From Maricurvus nonylphenolicus (GTDB lineage: Bacteria > Pseudomonadota > Gammaproteobacteria > Pseudomonadales > Cellvibrionaceae): DNA of 64,000 nucleotides. Positions within the stretch are counted from its first letter, which is position 1. Each line of letters starts with the position of its first letter. The stretch covers positions 4,650,001-4,714,000 of the forward strand of contig NZ_AP031498.1 in assembly GCF_042854845.1 (NCBI RefSeq). Direction: 5' to 3'. Below the pieces are notes generated by a model. It did not search any database and had not been told where the DNA came from. It saw only the letters and a program-made list of their open reading frames with translations. The position numbers and the translations under genes are program-made. Positions 8,785 to 17,612 of this stretch are shown one piece after another.

Positions 8785-9237
8785 TTATTTATCTGAATCT
8801 TTATCTTTGGGCGCTTGGGTAAACTTGCTCCAGGCGTCCATATTTTGTTCCATCATTTTGCCAAACATCCCCATAGGGGTGGCATCCACCAAATTCTTCA
8901 TCATGCCCTGCACCACATCCTGCTGTTTGAGGAAGTTGGCAAGACTCTGCTCCAAATACTGGCGTACAAACACCTGCATGTCGCCGCCATAAAAACGAAT
9001 CAATTGCTTCAGCAACGAGTTGGTTAACAGCGATTGCTCATCGCTGGTTTCCTGTTCACTGATAATTTGCAACAGAATACTCTTGGTCAGATCCTCTCCA
9101 CTTTTGGAATCGACAATTTCGAAATCCTTGTGATCGAGAATCAGCTGCTTGATATAGTCCAGATTAACGTACTGGCTTTGGGAGGTGTCGTACAAGCGAC
9201 GGTTAGGGTATTTCTTGATAGTGATAGTTTCAGACAT
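8785..9237 (-). CDS. phaR: polyhydroxyalkanoate synthesis repressor PhaR
   Basis: The product (about 150 residues) starts with the PhaR hallmark ITIKKYPNRRLYDTSQSQYV, the DNA- and PHA-binding domain, followed by the PHB_acc_N and PHB_acc repeats (LLLQIISEQE; FVRQYLEQSLANFL). PhaR represses phasin expression until free polymer binds it. I chose the ATG at 9237 (MSETITIKKY) over the upstream in-frame GTG at 9255 because family members start just before the KKYPNRRLYDT motif. It is convergent with bdhA, with a 13-bp gap, and lies downstream of phaC on the same strand. Confidence 0.93.
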   Translation of the reverse strand: MSETITIKKYPNRRLYDTSQSQYVNLDYIKQLILDHKDFEIVDSKSGEDLTKSILLQIISEQETSDEQSLLTNSLLKQLIRFYGGDMQVFVRQYLEQSLANFLKQQDVVQGMMKNLVDATPMGMFGKMMEQNMDAWSKFTQAPKDKDSDK

Positions 9238-9322
9238 CGCCGCAGCAGGCCTCACAGGAGTTTACTGTCGATCAGTATATCACTGTGAAGCTCGCTGGCT
9301 CTATACGCGTGGTATTTCTATT

Positions 9323-11131
9323 CTAAATTCTGACTTTCACATAACTACCCGGCGCATCTTCCAGCGCGGGGAAGGCTTTCTTGCTGCCAGGTTTTCGAGC
9401 AGGAACCTGTTCGCCGGATTTAACTGATAACCACTTGTGCCAATCCGGCCACCAGGAACCCTCAACCTGCGTAGCCCCTTCCATCCATTGCTCAGGCGAT
9501 TCACTCAATGCGCCCGATACCGCATCATTGGTCCAGTGAGGGTACTTGCCACCTTCCGGCGGATTGATTACACCTGCCAGGTGGCCGGAACCAGCAAGAA
9601 TAAAGCGTGTATCACCTCCCAGGGCCTGGGCACTTTTATAGGAGGCCTGCCACAACACAATATGATCATTTGCCGTGGCGACAAAGTAGGACGGCACATC
9701 GACTGTCGAGATATCAATCGGTACACCGGACAATTCCATACCACCCGGCTCAATCAGTTTATTATCCAGGTAGGTGTTGCGTATGTAATACAAGAAAGTT
9801 TCAGCAGGCAAATTGGTGGAATCGCTGTTCCAGTACAGAATATCAAACGCCGCTGGATCCTGACCTTTCAAATAGTTATTGATAAAGTAACTCCAGAACA
9901 GGCTGTTTTCCCGCAACAAGCTAAAGCTCATACCCAGCACACGGCCATCAAACACGCCTTTGGAGCGAGCCGACTGTTCCAATAATGGCATCATGGATTC
10001 GGAGATATAATTCCCCAACTCACCAGGCTCGGAGAAATCCAGCAGCGCAGTGAAAAAGGTTAAACTGTTAATGCGTTTGTCTTTCTGCGCCTTTAAATAG
10101 GCTTGAGTCGCGGCCAATAAAGTACCACCAATACAATATCCGACCACATTTATACGCTCACTACCGGTGATTGACGCTACCGCATCAACAGCGGCCAACG
10201 GCCCCAAGTGCATATAATCTTCAAACGAGGTCTCGGCAAACGAACTGTCCGGATTCACCCAGGAGATCATAAACACGGTATAACCCTGATCCACCAACCA
10301 ACGCACCATGGATTTTTTTCGATCCATGTCGAGAATATAATACTTGTTAATAAACGGCGGCATGATTAACAGCGGGCGCTCAAACACGGTGTCTGTGGTT
10401 GGGGAATACTGAATAAGCTGCATTAACTTATTTTTAAACACCACCTTACCTGGAGATGCAGCCAGGTTTTTGCCCAGCTCAAATGCCTTGGCATCGGTTT
10501 GGGAAATTTTAAAGGCGTCTGCGGGACTCTGCTCCAGATCGGCCAGGAAGTTCTCCATGCCCTTGATCAGGTTCTTGCCTTTGGTGGCCAAAATATCCCG
10601 GCACACCTCAGGGTTGGTCATAATATAATTTGAAGGGGAGACTGAGCTGATAAACTGTCGGGTATAAAACTTAACCTGGCCTGCCAGTTTTTCATCATCA
10701 AACTGCAAGCTGTCCACCACGCCTTCAAGCATTTTGGAGTTCAGTAAATAGGCCTGTTTGAGATAGTTGTACACCGGGTTAGCCGTCCAGTCGCCATCTT
10801 TAAAGCGCGTATCACTGCGCTCCGGCGAGACCACAGCATCAACCGATTCTCCCATCATAGCTTTTGTGGCATGCTGCCACAGAGAAATCTGCTGCTCCAT
10901 AAAAGCCATTTGATTACTGAACAGTTTGGCAGTATCAACATGCACGCCCTTGGCCAGCATCTCCACCATTGCTTGGGGATTAAACATGTTGGCGTCTTCT
11001 GCGCCTTCATGCTTTGACAAGCTTTCCTGCAACATCTGCTGGAATAACTGGGCAAACTGCTCGATATATTCAAGTATTTGGGCTTCTTGGGAGAAACCTT
11101 CCTCAGGCGGGTGCTGAAAAGCGATATTCAC
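9323..11131 (-). CDS. phaC: class I poly(3-hydroxyalkanoate) synthase
   Basis: The enzyme polymerises 3-hydroxyacyl-CoA into PHA granules. The alpha/beta hydrolase core carries the lipase-like box GYCIGGT with nucleophile Cys333 (from the GTG start), a catalytic Asp in ATANDHIVLW, and His in GSGHLAGVINPP. The class I C-terminal tail is present. The track frame extends to an ATG at 11188. However, AGAAGGAG (11139-11146) lies exactly 7 nt before an in-frame GTG at 11131, so I place the start there (VNIAFQHPPEEG, 602 residues). It is followed by phaR on the same strand. Confidence 0.94.
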   Translation of the reverse strand: MNIAFQHPPEEGFSQEAQILEYIEQFAQLFQQMLQESLSKHEGAEDANMFNPQAMVEMLAKGVHVDTAKLFSNQMAFMEQQISLWQHATKAMMGESVDAVVSPERSDTRFKDGDWTANPVYNYLKQAYLLNSKMLEGVVDSLQFDDEKLAGQVKFYTRQFISSVSPSNYIMTNPEVCRDILATKGKNLIKGMENFLADLEQSPADAFKISQTDAKAFELGKNLAASPGKVVFKNKLMQLIQYSPTTDTVFERPLLIMPPFINKYYILDMDRKKSMVRWLVDQGYTVFMISWVNPDSSFAETSFEDYMHLGPLAAVDAVASITGSERINVVGYCIGGTLLAATQAYLKAQKDKRINSLTFFTALLDFSEPGELGNYISESMMPLLEQSARSKGVFDGRVLGMSFSLLRENSLFWSYFINNYLKGQDPAAFDILYWNSDSTNLPAETFLYYIRNTYLDNKLIEPGGMELSGVPIDISTVDVPSYFVATANDHIVLWQASYKSAQALGGDTRFILAGSGHLAGVINPPEGGKYPHWTNDAVSGALSESPEQWMEGATQVEGSWWPDWHKWLSVKSGEQVPARKPGSKKAFPALEDAPGSYVKVRI

Positions 11132-11138
11132 CGACAAA

Positions 11139-11146
11139 CTCCTTCT
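11139..11146 (-). promoter_or_regulatory. phaC ribosome binding site fixing a GTG start
   Basis: The minus strand reads AGAAGGAG, a near-perfect anti-16S match, with a 7-nt spacer to GTG at 11131. No comparable site precedes the longer ATG start at 11188, so the first 19 codons of the longest ORF are probably untranslated. Confidence 0.75.
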
Positions 11147-11422
11147 ATTTTCGGTTGGCACGAATGTCCGCGCCACATTCTCATGCAAAATGGAAACTGC
11201 AGAAACAGATCAGCAATATCTATTCCATATGCAAAGATAAAATCTGACTCTGCAGCGCACATGAGTCATTACATTTGCATGTCATTTTCATGACCTGATT
11301 TATAGCGTGGTTATATGTCGAAGGGATGACAGCCAGGGAAGAAGACGTCAGAAACTGCGGAAAAATAATTTTGGCGCCAATGCACTCAACACACAGGCAC
11401 CAAAAGGTTTCAGGAAAATAAA

Positions 11423-13141
11423 CTATGCACCAGAAACTGGCTCAGCAACCGGTATCGCCTTTTCAAGAATAAAGTTAAAAGTGGCGCGACGGTAAGGCTT
11501 TGTTAAAAACTCATCAAACCCAGCCTCGAGACAGCGCTTTTTATTGTTGGCCGTTGGATCGGCAGTCAGGGCAAAAATAGGCACCCTGTCCAAACCATGC
11601 TCCTGTTCATGACGACGGATATCCTTCACCAGTTCGAAGCCGTTCTTGTTTGGCATAAAGCAATCAATCACCAGGGCATCAAACTTATAGCTCAAGTATT
11701 TCTCCCAACCTTCATTACCATCGACGGCCATTTGCAGGTTGATATTGGCGCGATCACAAAACTGCTTAAAAATACTGCGGTTAACCTTGGAGTCTTCCAC
11801 GTACAGCAGCGATAACTTATGGGGCGCTTCGGACAGCGGCGTTAAGGTTTCTTCCTGCTCCGGGATGGCATTCATCAACAATTCGAATATAAAAACCGAG
11901 CCTTTACCGACTTCAGAGCTGGCCAGATAGACACGCCCACCCAGCTTATCCGCCACCTTATTGGCAATCGCCAGCCCCGTGCCTAACCCGCTGTGCTCTT
12001 TTTTAGTCGGGTCTTCACCGATATGGAAAAGATTAAAAATACGGCTGCGCTCGGTTTCTGAAATGCCACAACCGGTATCTTTCACCACAAAATTCAAACG
12101 GTGCAAACCTTCCTTGTCAGTCGGATTGATTTCCACCTTTAAGGTAATGCCACCTTCCTGAGTAAAACGTATTGCATTATTCAGCAGGTTATTGAGAATC
12201 TGCCCAATACGGGTCCAATCACTCTCATAAAACAGGCTGCTACTGCCGGTGTTATTCACTACCAGATGATCAAAGATAAGTCCTTTCTTAAAGGCCATCT
12301 CTTCATAGGCCCGAGCAGTACCGGAGAAGACCTTCTCCAAACTAAATGGCGCCACATGTAACTTCACATCACCATAAGCAATATCACGCAGAGACTCCAA
12401 CAGATCATCCACCATGATCTCCATCGATGAAGAAGACGGTTTTAGAATCTCATCGATGATGGTCAAGATTTCCCGAACTTCCTGGCGTGAGGCGCGCAAA
12501 TCATGCACCTGCTGTGGTGTGAGATGGCTGCGGTCCATTTTCAGCATACTGGAAATACCCTGAGCTACGGTCTGCTCAATCATTTCCACCGCAGCAACAA
12601 CCCCCGATAACGGGGTGCGCAGCTCATGGGAGATATTGGCAATAAAGTTATCCTTTTCCGCGCTCACCCTGTCCGCAGCCTGACGCGCCTGAGTCACCCG
12701 CTGCACGTGATGCAGCAATTCACGGTTTTTATGTGCCAAACGACGGTTTTGCTTTTTGATCTGATGATTCTGCGCCTGGATATGCTTTGCTGCTCCCTGC
12801 AGCACCGCAAACAACTTGCCTAGCTCATGGCCATCTTCAATCTGTTCATCAAAGTTTTCTTCGGCGAAGGCTTTGGACCCCAAGTCTTCCGGACTTAAGG
12901 TTTCGATCTTACTCACCAGACTCCGGAACGGCTGAATAATCGAGCGTAAGCAGAGGTAGATCAATGGCAGGGCCACAAGTGACACAACACCGGCCAGCTG
13001 CAATCCGGATTCCAGTGAAATAACCTCACGAGGCAGGAAATACACCACCAGAATAACCAGGCAAGGGATCAGAGCAAGTAAAGGGGCAAGCAGCAAACGC
13101 TGACGGTAAGTAAGGGAACGGGAAAACCAATGAACAAGCAT
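11423..13141 (-). CDS. membrane hybrid sensor histidine kinase with C-terminal receiver
   Basis: The 572-residue protein has two N-terminal transmembrane segments (about residues 16-36 and 45-66) with a very short periplasmic loop, then a HAMP-like linker and coiled coil. The HisKA dimerisation domain has its phosphorylated His172 in NISHELRTPLSG. The HATPase domain has N box NNLLNNAIRF, G1 DTGCGIS and G2 GLGTGLAIA. A REC domain follows, with Asp in LVIDCFMPNKNG and Lys in FLTKPYRRA. The lack of a sizeable sensor domain suggests sensing in or at the membrane. No cognate HPt or output protein is adjacent. Confidence 0.9.
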   Translation of the reverse strand: MLVHWFSRSLTYRQRLLLAPLLALIPCLVILVVYFLPREVISLESGLQLAGVVSLVALPLIYLCLRSIIQPFRSLVSKIETLSPEDLGSKAFAEENFDEQIEDGHELGKLFAVLQGAAKHIQAQNHQIKKQNRRLAHKNRELLHHVQRVTQARQAADRVSAEKDNFIANISHELRTPLSGVVAAVEMIEQTVAQGISSMLKMDRSHLTPQQVHDLRASRQEVREILTIIDEILKPSSSSMEIMVDDLLESLRDIAYGDVKLHVAPFSLEKVFSGTARAYEEMAFKKGLIFDHLVVNNTGSSSLFYESDWTRIGQILNNLLNNAIRFTQEGGITLKVEINPTDKEGLHRLNFVVKDTGCGISETERSRIFNLFHIGEDPTKKEHSGLGTGLAIANKVADKLGGRVYLASSEVGKGSVFIFELLMNAIPEQEETLTPLSEAPHKLSLLYVEDSKVNRSIFKQFCDRANINLQMAVDGNEGWEKYLSYKFDALVIDCFMPNKNGFELVKDIRRHEQEHGLDRVPIFALTADPTANNKKRCLEAGFDEFLTKPYRRATFNFILEKAIPVAEPVSGA

Positions 13142-13352
13142 GCAGAAACTGTCTTTTATTATTTTTGTTAAATACTACTTAACTTATAACACTATCACCA
13201 GTGGCTTTAAATACATAAAGCCCTGTAAAACGGTCAATTAGGAGGTAGTTATTACCCACTTAGGCTAACACAGGTGAATTTTCGTGCCACAAAATTGTGC
13301 AAATGACGTGAAAAATCACCTTTTGACCGTTATTATTGTATCCTCAACTATA

Positions 13353-13369
13353 TAGTAAGATCTTTACTA
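13353..13369. promoter_or_regulatory. palindrome over candidate promoter of HTH gene
   Basis: TAGTAA (13353-13358), a 5-nt spacer, and TTACTA (13364-13369) form a perfect 6+6 inverted repeat 23 bp before the HTH-gene ATG. It overlaps a possible -10 box TAAGAT (13356-13361) that is 17 bp from TTATTG (13333-13338). This is the layout expected for autorepression. Confidence 0.4.
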
Positions 13370-13391
13370 ACTTTAACTTTGGCAAAATACC

Positions 13392-13988
13392 ATGGCTACC
13401 AACAAGGTTACATCGCTGGAGAGGTACCGAGAAGAATATAAAGCAGAGGCGGAGAATTGCTCCGTCGCGGAAGTGTTTCCGGGGTTTTCCGATCGCCTCA
13501 ATCTGTTAATGGACCACACCGAAGACCTCAACATCCCCGCCATGGATGAACGCGGCCGTATTGCCTATATCCACAAGATCACCGGCCACAGCAAGCCTGC
13601 AGTTTCCGACTGGTTGAAGAAAGATATCCTGCCCAGGGATCAAACCCTGCGCGGCCTGATTACCTTCCTCCTGCGCCATATCCCCGGTGATTACAATGTG
13701 CTCCGGGTAGAATCCTGGGTCCGCTTTGGTGATGCTGCCACCCCTTGTCCGCTATCCCTCAACAAAGGCGAAAGCGATACCGTTTCCCTGCGCCCCCTGG
13801 CTGCCAAGCTAATAGCCGATGCCGGCAAAGACCTTACGCTGACCGTCTCCAGCTATGACCTGCAAGGCACCATGGAAGACGTTACCCAAATGCTGGCCGA
13901 CTACGGTGTTCGTGGCTTCGAAGATATTCAGCAGCCTTTGCGAGATCTGGCTAAGTACTATATTCAGCAGCATCTACGCGAAGAATAA
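13392..13988 (+). CDS. putative HTH DNA-binding protein, unknown family
   Basis: A 198-residue soluble protein. Residues about 50-95 (RIAYIHKITGHSKPAVSDWLKKDILPRDQTLRG, in pieces) resemble a Cro/CI-type helix-turn-helix: AYIHKITG as the first helix and KPAVSDWLKK as the recognition helix. The C-terminal half is helical with no recognised domain. The gene is monocistronic, with a palindrome at its promoter. I infer a repressor or phage-type regulator, but no partner genes are adjacent. Confidence 0.6.
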   Translation: MATNKVTSLERYREEYKAEAENCSVAEVFPGFSDRLNLLMDHTEDLNIPAMDERGRIAYIHKITGHSKPAVSDWLKKDILPRDQTLRGLITFLLRHIPGDYNVLRVESWVRFGDAATPCPLSLNKGESDTVSLRPLAAKLIADAGKDLTLTVSSYDLQGTMEDVTQMLADYGVRGFEDIQQPLRDLAKYYIQQHLREE

Positions 13989-14017
13989 AACTCTTTTAGA
14001 CAGTGCCTAAACTCCGG

Positions 14018-14193
14018 TTTACCCAAGGGGAGGGAAGGGTCTATGACCGGCTGCAAGACGTGTACTGGGCCGGTCGCACTTGCGGAACTCGCTAAAAAAC
14101 GCTCAAACAGTCCTCGTAAACGCTCCTCGTCCCAGTACACGCCTTAAGCGCATCCTGATTGGTCATAGACCCTTCCCTCCCCTTGGGCAAACC
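14018..14193. repeat. long imperfect palindrome (176 bp)
   Basis: Outer arms of about 32 bp with one mismatch pair 14018-14049 with 14162-14193 (central sequence CCCAAGGGGAGGGAAGGG and its complement). Inner 10-bp arms GTGTACTGGG (14061-14070) and CCCAGTACAC (14132-14141) continue the hairpin. On the minus strand the apex contains GTTTGAGCG...GCGAGTT, which also occurs in the next element (14238-14402) and its second copy. Probably a non-autonomous mobile or REP-like palindrome. No ORF is supported. Confidence 0.75.
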
Positions 14194-14220
14194 TCTCTTC
14201 AGCGAACTAAATATGCTCTG

Positions 14221-14420
14221 GATTAGCACCCTAGTGAGGAGGCAGTCGGTGAAGCTTCTCGTAGCAGTCAGCCCATCGCTTAAGCGGCAGGAAAAAGTCA
14301 GAGTAGTCGCGGAGGTTGTCTGAGCGCTTTTTGCGAGTTTACGTAGCGCTGACTTTTTCCTGCCGCTTATGGGCGCGAAGAGAAGCTTCACCGACTGCCT
14401 CCGGATTTAGAACCCCAAAC
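14221..14420. repeat. dispersed ~200-bp palindromic element, copy 1
   Basis: Perfect 23-bp arms pair 14238-14260 (GGAGGCAGTCGGTGAAGC...) with 14380-14402. Perfect 21-bp inner arms pair 14281-14301 with 14349-14369 (TAAGCGGCAGGAAAAAGTC core). The apex reads GGTTGTCTGAGCG...GCGAGTTTACG. A second copy in the same orientation lies at 26621-26822 and matches across the palindrome and both short flanks (ATTAGCAC on the left, CTCCGGATTTA on the right). This is a repeat family. Confidence 0.85.
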
Positions 14421-14475
14421 CAAGAAAACCTTATAATTCAATTAGTTACCGAGAACCCTCGATAAAAACAAAGAA

Positions 14476-14544
14476 GAAGTAAGATTTAACCTAACTTTTT
14501 CCTTGATTTCACAAACCGAAAAAGTTAACTTAGACCTTACTTTC
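14476..14544. repeat. imperfect 26-bp inverted repeat
   Basis: GAAGTAAG...TAACTTTTTC (14476-14501) pairs with GAAAAAGTTAACTTAGACC...TTTC (14518-14544) around a 16-nt loop with a few mismatches. It is AT-rich and immediately precedes the GGA-hairpin block. It could be a transcript structure, a terminator-like stem or a small mobile repeat. Confidence 0.55.
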
Positions 14545-14565
14545 TGAGCCAACAAGGCAAACGAA

Positions 14566-14690
14566 AGCCTCCAGGGATGAATTGCAGGGAATGCCCTCTT
14601 ACATCAGGAGATGTGTTTGGCAGGACGCCAACATAAGGACTGAACGATGTAGTTCATCGTCAAAGGGATTTACTTTAGATCGGCTTTACC
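14566..14690 (+). ncRNA. candidate CsrA/RsmA-binding RNA (run of GGA hairpins)
   Basis: Three perfect 5-bp hairpins follow one another: ACATC-AGGA-GATGT, TTGGC-AGGAC-GCCAA and CGATG-TAGTT-CATCG (14601-14659). They are preceded by CCAGGGATG and GCAGGGAATGC and followed by AAGGAC and AAAGGGA. Six GGA motifs in about 110 nt, several in hairpin loops, is the hallmark of CsrB/RsmZ-type sponge RNAs. No clear promoter or T-run terminator was found, and a dispersed repeat is a real alternative. Confidence 0.35.
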
Positions 14691-14810
14691 TGACTGGCTT
14701 AGCGGCCAAAAGCCGATTTAGCCAAGAATGCTGTTACGTGGCGTACCTTTTTGCCCCCCTTGAGGAGGTACGCCGCGTACTGCTCTTGCTGCTTATCGTT
14801 ACAGCTTCTT

Positions 14811-16205
14811 TTATACCGCATCCGCCAACACAGATAATTCTTCATCCGTATCGACTGCCATTAGTGGTGTCTCACCTGCCATCGTCGGGCGGCCGATGGA
14901 GATATAGTCAAAACCTTCGCGCGCCATCAATGCTGTGTCATACAGGTTGCGACCATCAACCACCAAACGCCCTCGCATCAAACGGCGTAACTGAGCAAAG
15001 TCCGGCGACCAAAAGCTCTTCCACTCGGTACAAATCACCAGTGCATCAGCTTCTGTGACTGCGGCTTCTTTCGTATCCACAAAATCAATTCCTTCGTACT
15101 CGGCAAATATCTCTGCGCAGGCGTCACTGGCTTTGGGATCAAACGCCAATACGCGCGCGCCCGCAACCAATAAAGATTTAATCAGTGGGATACTCGGTGC
15201 TTCGCGCATATCGTCGGTTTGCGGTTTAAAGGCCAAGCCCCACACCGCAATGGTTTGACCGCGCAGATCACTGCCCAGTCGCCCAGCCAGCTTGGAAAAC
15301 AAGCTGTGTTTCTGGCGACTGTTTACACTTTCTACCGCTGGCAGTATTTGTGGCTCATAGCCAAACTGCTTGGCCGTGGATTCCAGGGCCCGTACATCTT
15401 TCGGGAAGCATGAACCCCCGTAACCGCAGCCGGGGTAGATAAAGTGGTAACCGATGCGCGGATCCGCCCCTATGCCTTTGCGCACAGCTTCGATATCGGC
15501 CCCTACCCGCTCGGCAATATTGGCCATCTCGTTGATAAAGCTGATCTTGGTCGCCAGCATGGCATTGGCCGCATATTTAGCTAGCTCCGCTGAGCGTACA
15601 TCCATCACCATCAAGCGATCGTGATTGCGGTTAAAGGCAGCGTATAACTGGCGGAACAGGTCGACCACCTCCGGAGCATCGACACCGACAATAATACGGT
15701 CGGGCTTCATAAAGTCATTAACCGCCGCACCTTCCTTGAGGAATTCAGGGTTGGAGGCAACGTGGAATTTGATCGAAAGATCACGGTAGGCCAAGGTCTC
15801 GGCGACGGCCTCATAGATCTTGTCTGCGGTACCCACCGGCACGGTGGATTTAGTCACGATCAGGGAAGGTCTGCGCAGGTATTTGCCTATGGTTTTGGCG
15901 ACGTTCAATACAAAACGGGTATCGGCCGAGCCATCTTCACAGGTGGGTGTACCCACGGCAATAAAGATGACATCGGCATCGGCAACCGCGTTTTCTGCAT
16001 CGGTTGTAAAGGACAGTAACTGCTCACTTAAGCCGGACGCTAAATAAGTATCCAGCCCAGGCTCATAGATAGGGCTTTCACCGCGATTGAGGCGCTCAAC
16101 TCGCTCGGCATCAATATCTACACAGGTGACCTGATGACCCACGTGAGCCAAGCAGGCCCCAGTGACCAGGCCTACATAGCCACTACCAAAAATTGTTACC
16201 TTCAT
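14811..16205 (-). CDS. ugd: UDP-glucose 6-dehydrogenase
   Basis: The 464-residue enzyme oxidises UDP-glucose to UDP-glucuronate with two NAD+. The N-terminal Rossmann motif is GSGYVGLVTG. The catalytic cysteine is in YGGSCFPKD (about Cys260), and a C-terminal UDP-binding domain follows (VWGLAFKPQTDDMREAPS; DALVICTEWKSF). It supplies glucuronate for exopolysaccharide or lipopolysaccharide. galE lies 54 bp upstream on the same strand, so both act on UDP-sugar pools, probably as one unit. Confidence 0.96.
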   Translation of the reverse strand: MKVTIFGSGYVGLVTGACLAHVGHQVTCVDIDAERVERLNRGESPIYEPGLDTYLASGLSEQLLSFTTDAENAVADADVIFIAVGTPTCEDGSADTRFVLNVAKTIGKYLRRPSLIVTKSTVPVGTADKIYEAVAETLAYRDLSIKFHVASNPEFLKEGAAVNDFMKPDRIIVGVDAPEVVDLFRQLYAAFNRNHDRLMVMDVRSAELAKYAANAMLATKISFINEMANIAERVGADIEAVRKGIGADPRIGYHFIYPGCGYGGSCFPKDVRALESTAKQFGYEPQILPAVESVNSRQKHSLFSKLAGRLGSDLRGQTIAVWGLAFKPQTDDMREAPSIPLIKSLLVAGARVLAFDPKASDACAEIFAEYEGIDFVDTKEAAVTEADALVICTEWKSFWSPDFAQLRRLMRGRLVVDGRNLYDTALMAREGFDYISIGRPTMAGETPLMAVDTDEELSVLADAV

Positions 16206-16259
16206 GTCGGCGCCCTCTCATCTTGCTGATGGCGCCATTATTGAGGGGCTGTATGACAG

Positions 16260-17279
16260 TTAGCTTTCAAATCCGTTAGGGTTTTGTGACTGCCAGCGCC
16301 AGGCGTCAGCCATCATACGTGGCAAATCAAACTCGGCGCGCCAGTCCAGTTCCTCGGCAGCCAAAGCGGGATCAGCGTAACAGGTGGCAATATCACCGGG
16401 GCGACGATTAACAATCTCGTAGGGTACAGGTTTGCCGGCGGCCTGCTCAAAGGCTTTAACCATATCCAGCACACTGTAACCCCGGCCTGTACCCAGGTTA
16501 TAGGTGTAGCAACCATTGTCTTTCTGCTTGAGTGATTCCAGGGCTTTCACGTGGCCGCGAGCTAAATCCACCACATGGATATAGTCTCTCACCCCGGTAC
16601 CATCATGGGTGGGGTAATCGTCCCCAAACACTTGCAGCTGTGGCAGTTTGCCCACAGCGACCTGGGCAATATAGGGCATCAGGTTATTGGGGATACCCTG
16701 CGGGTCTTCTCCAATCAGGCCAGACTCATGAGCACCGACAGGGTTAAAGTAACGCAACAGGCTCACGCGCCAGGGGCTGTTGGGTGCGGCACAGGCATCA
16801 CGCAAAATGTTTTCCACCATCAACTTACTGGCCCCGTAGGGGTTGGTGGTTGAGGTGGGAAAATCTTCGCGAATGGGAACAGAGGCCGGGTCACCGTAAA
16901 CCGTGGCCGAGGAGCTAAAAATAATATCCGTGACGCCATAGTCAGCCATCACTTCACAGAGCAGCACACTGCCACTGACATTATTGTGGTAATAACTCAA
17001 GGGGATTTCAGAGGACTCACCCACGGCTTTTAATCCGGCAAAATGCATCACCGCATCAATACTGTACTGGCTGAAAACTTTACCCAGCGCACGACGATCG
17101 GTGATATCTCCCTGCACAAACGTTACCGGTTTTCCGGTGATTTGCTCCAGGCGCTCAAGCGCCGTACGGGAACTGTTGGCCAGATTATCAAAAACTATCG
17201 GCTCGTAGCCTGCAGCCACTAACTCAACACATGTGTGACTGCCAATAAACCCCGCACCACCTGTGACCAATACCGCCAT
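16260..17279 (-). CDS. galE: UDP-glucose 4-epimerase
   Basis: A 339-residue extended SDR with NAD-binding VTGGAGFIGSH, catalytic Ser-Ser-Ser in IFSSSATVYG, Tyr-Lys in NPYGASKLMVE, and the sugar-binding SLLRYFNPVGAHESG and YIHVVDLARGH segments typical of GalE. It interconverts UDP-glucose and UDP-galactose. It is upstream of ugd on the minus strand and probably transcribed with it. Confidence 0.96.
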   Translation of the reverse strand: MAVLVTGGAGFIGSHTCVELVAAGYEPIVFDNLANSSRTALERLEQITGKPVTFVQGDITDRRALGKVFSQYSIDAVMHFAGLKAVGESSEIPLSYYHNNVSGSVLLCEVMADYGVTDIIFSSSATVYGDPASVPIREDFPTSTTNPYGASKLMVENILRDACAAPNSPWRVSLLRYFNPVGAHESGLIGEDPQGIPNNLMPYIAQVAVGKLPQLQVFGDDYPTHDGTGVRDYIHVVDLARGHVKALESLKQKDNGCYTYNLGTGRGYSVLDMVKAFEQAAGKPVPYEIVNRRPGDIATCYADPALAAEELDWRAEFDLPRMMADAWRWQSQNPNGFES

Positions 17280-17612
17280 GACAACTCCATTTTGCTGGGG
17301 AACAGACCTGATCCCATTCCCACATTAATACGTACTCTCTCTAGGTGCTGCATTATCCCACAGGCCCAAAATCCTCACCATGGCCAATTGGCCTAAATTT
17401 TGAACAGTTGATTGTGGAGTCTGTTTTTTGACGTAAAAAACTTTACAAAAAAGCACGCAAAAATCCTACAACCTATTTTTTAGGGGCTATTCTTAGATAT
17501 AAGGGAATAAAACTTTTTGGTTTACGGCGACTAACGTTATATGCGGTTGGCCTATAAAAAAGGGATAAATAGTTATATCCCAGGGTCTAAACCGACAGCA
17601 GGAGAATTTGCC
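17280..17612. other. divergent intergenic region galE / prkA
   Basis: 333 bp of AT-rich sequence without a supported ORF. It should hold the galE promoter on minus and the prkA-operon promoter on plus. PrkA/YeaH operons in related bacteria depend on stationary-phase or nitrogen sigma factors, but I could not find a convincing -24/-12 (TGGCAC-N5-TTGCA) element. The ribosome site AGGAG precedes the prkA ATG at 17613. Confidence 0.35.

Noticed and set aside
14092..14391. 99-codon minus-strand frame
   Set aside because: It lies entirely within the palindromic repeats, whose arms create chance open frames.
14701..14775. ugd terminator from the GGCGTACC/GGTACGCC stem
   Set aside because: The stem is strong but no T-run follows on either strand, so I did not call a terminator.
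14582..15058. 158-codon plus-strand frame
   Set aside because: It runs through the GGA-hairpin block and antisense to the 3' end of ugd; no ribosome site or protein family is visible.
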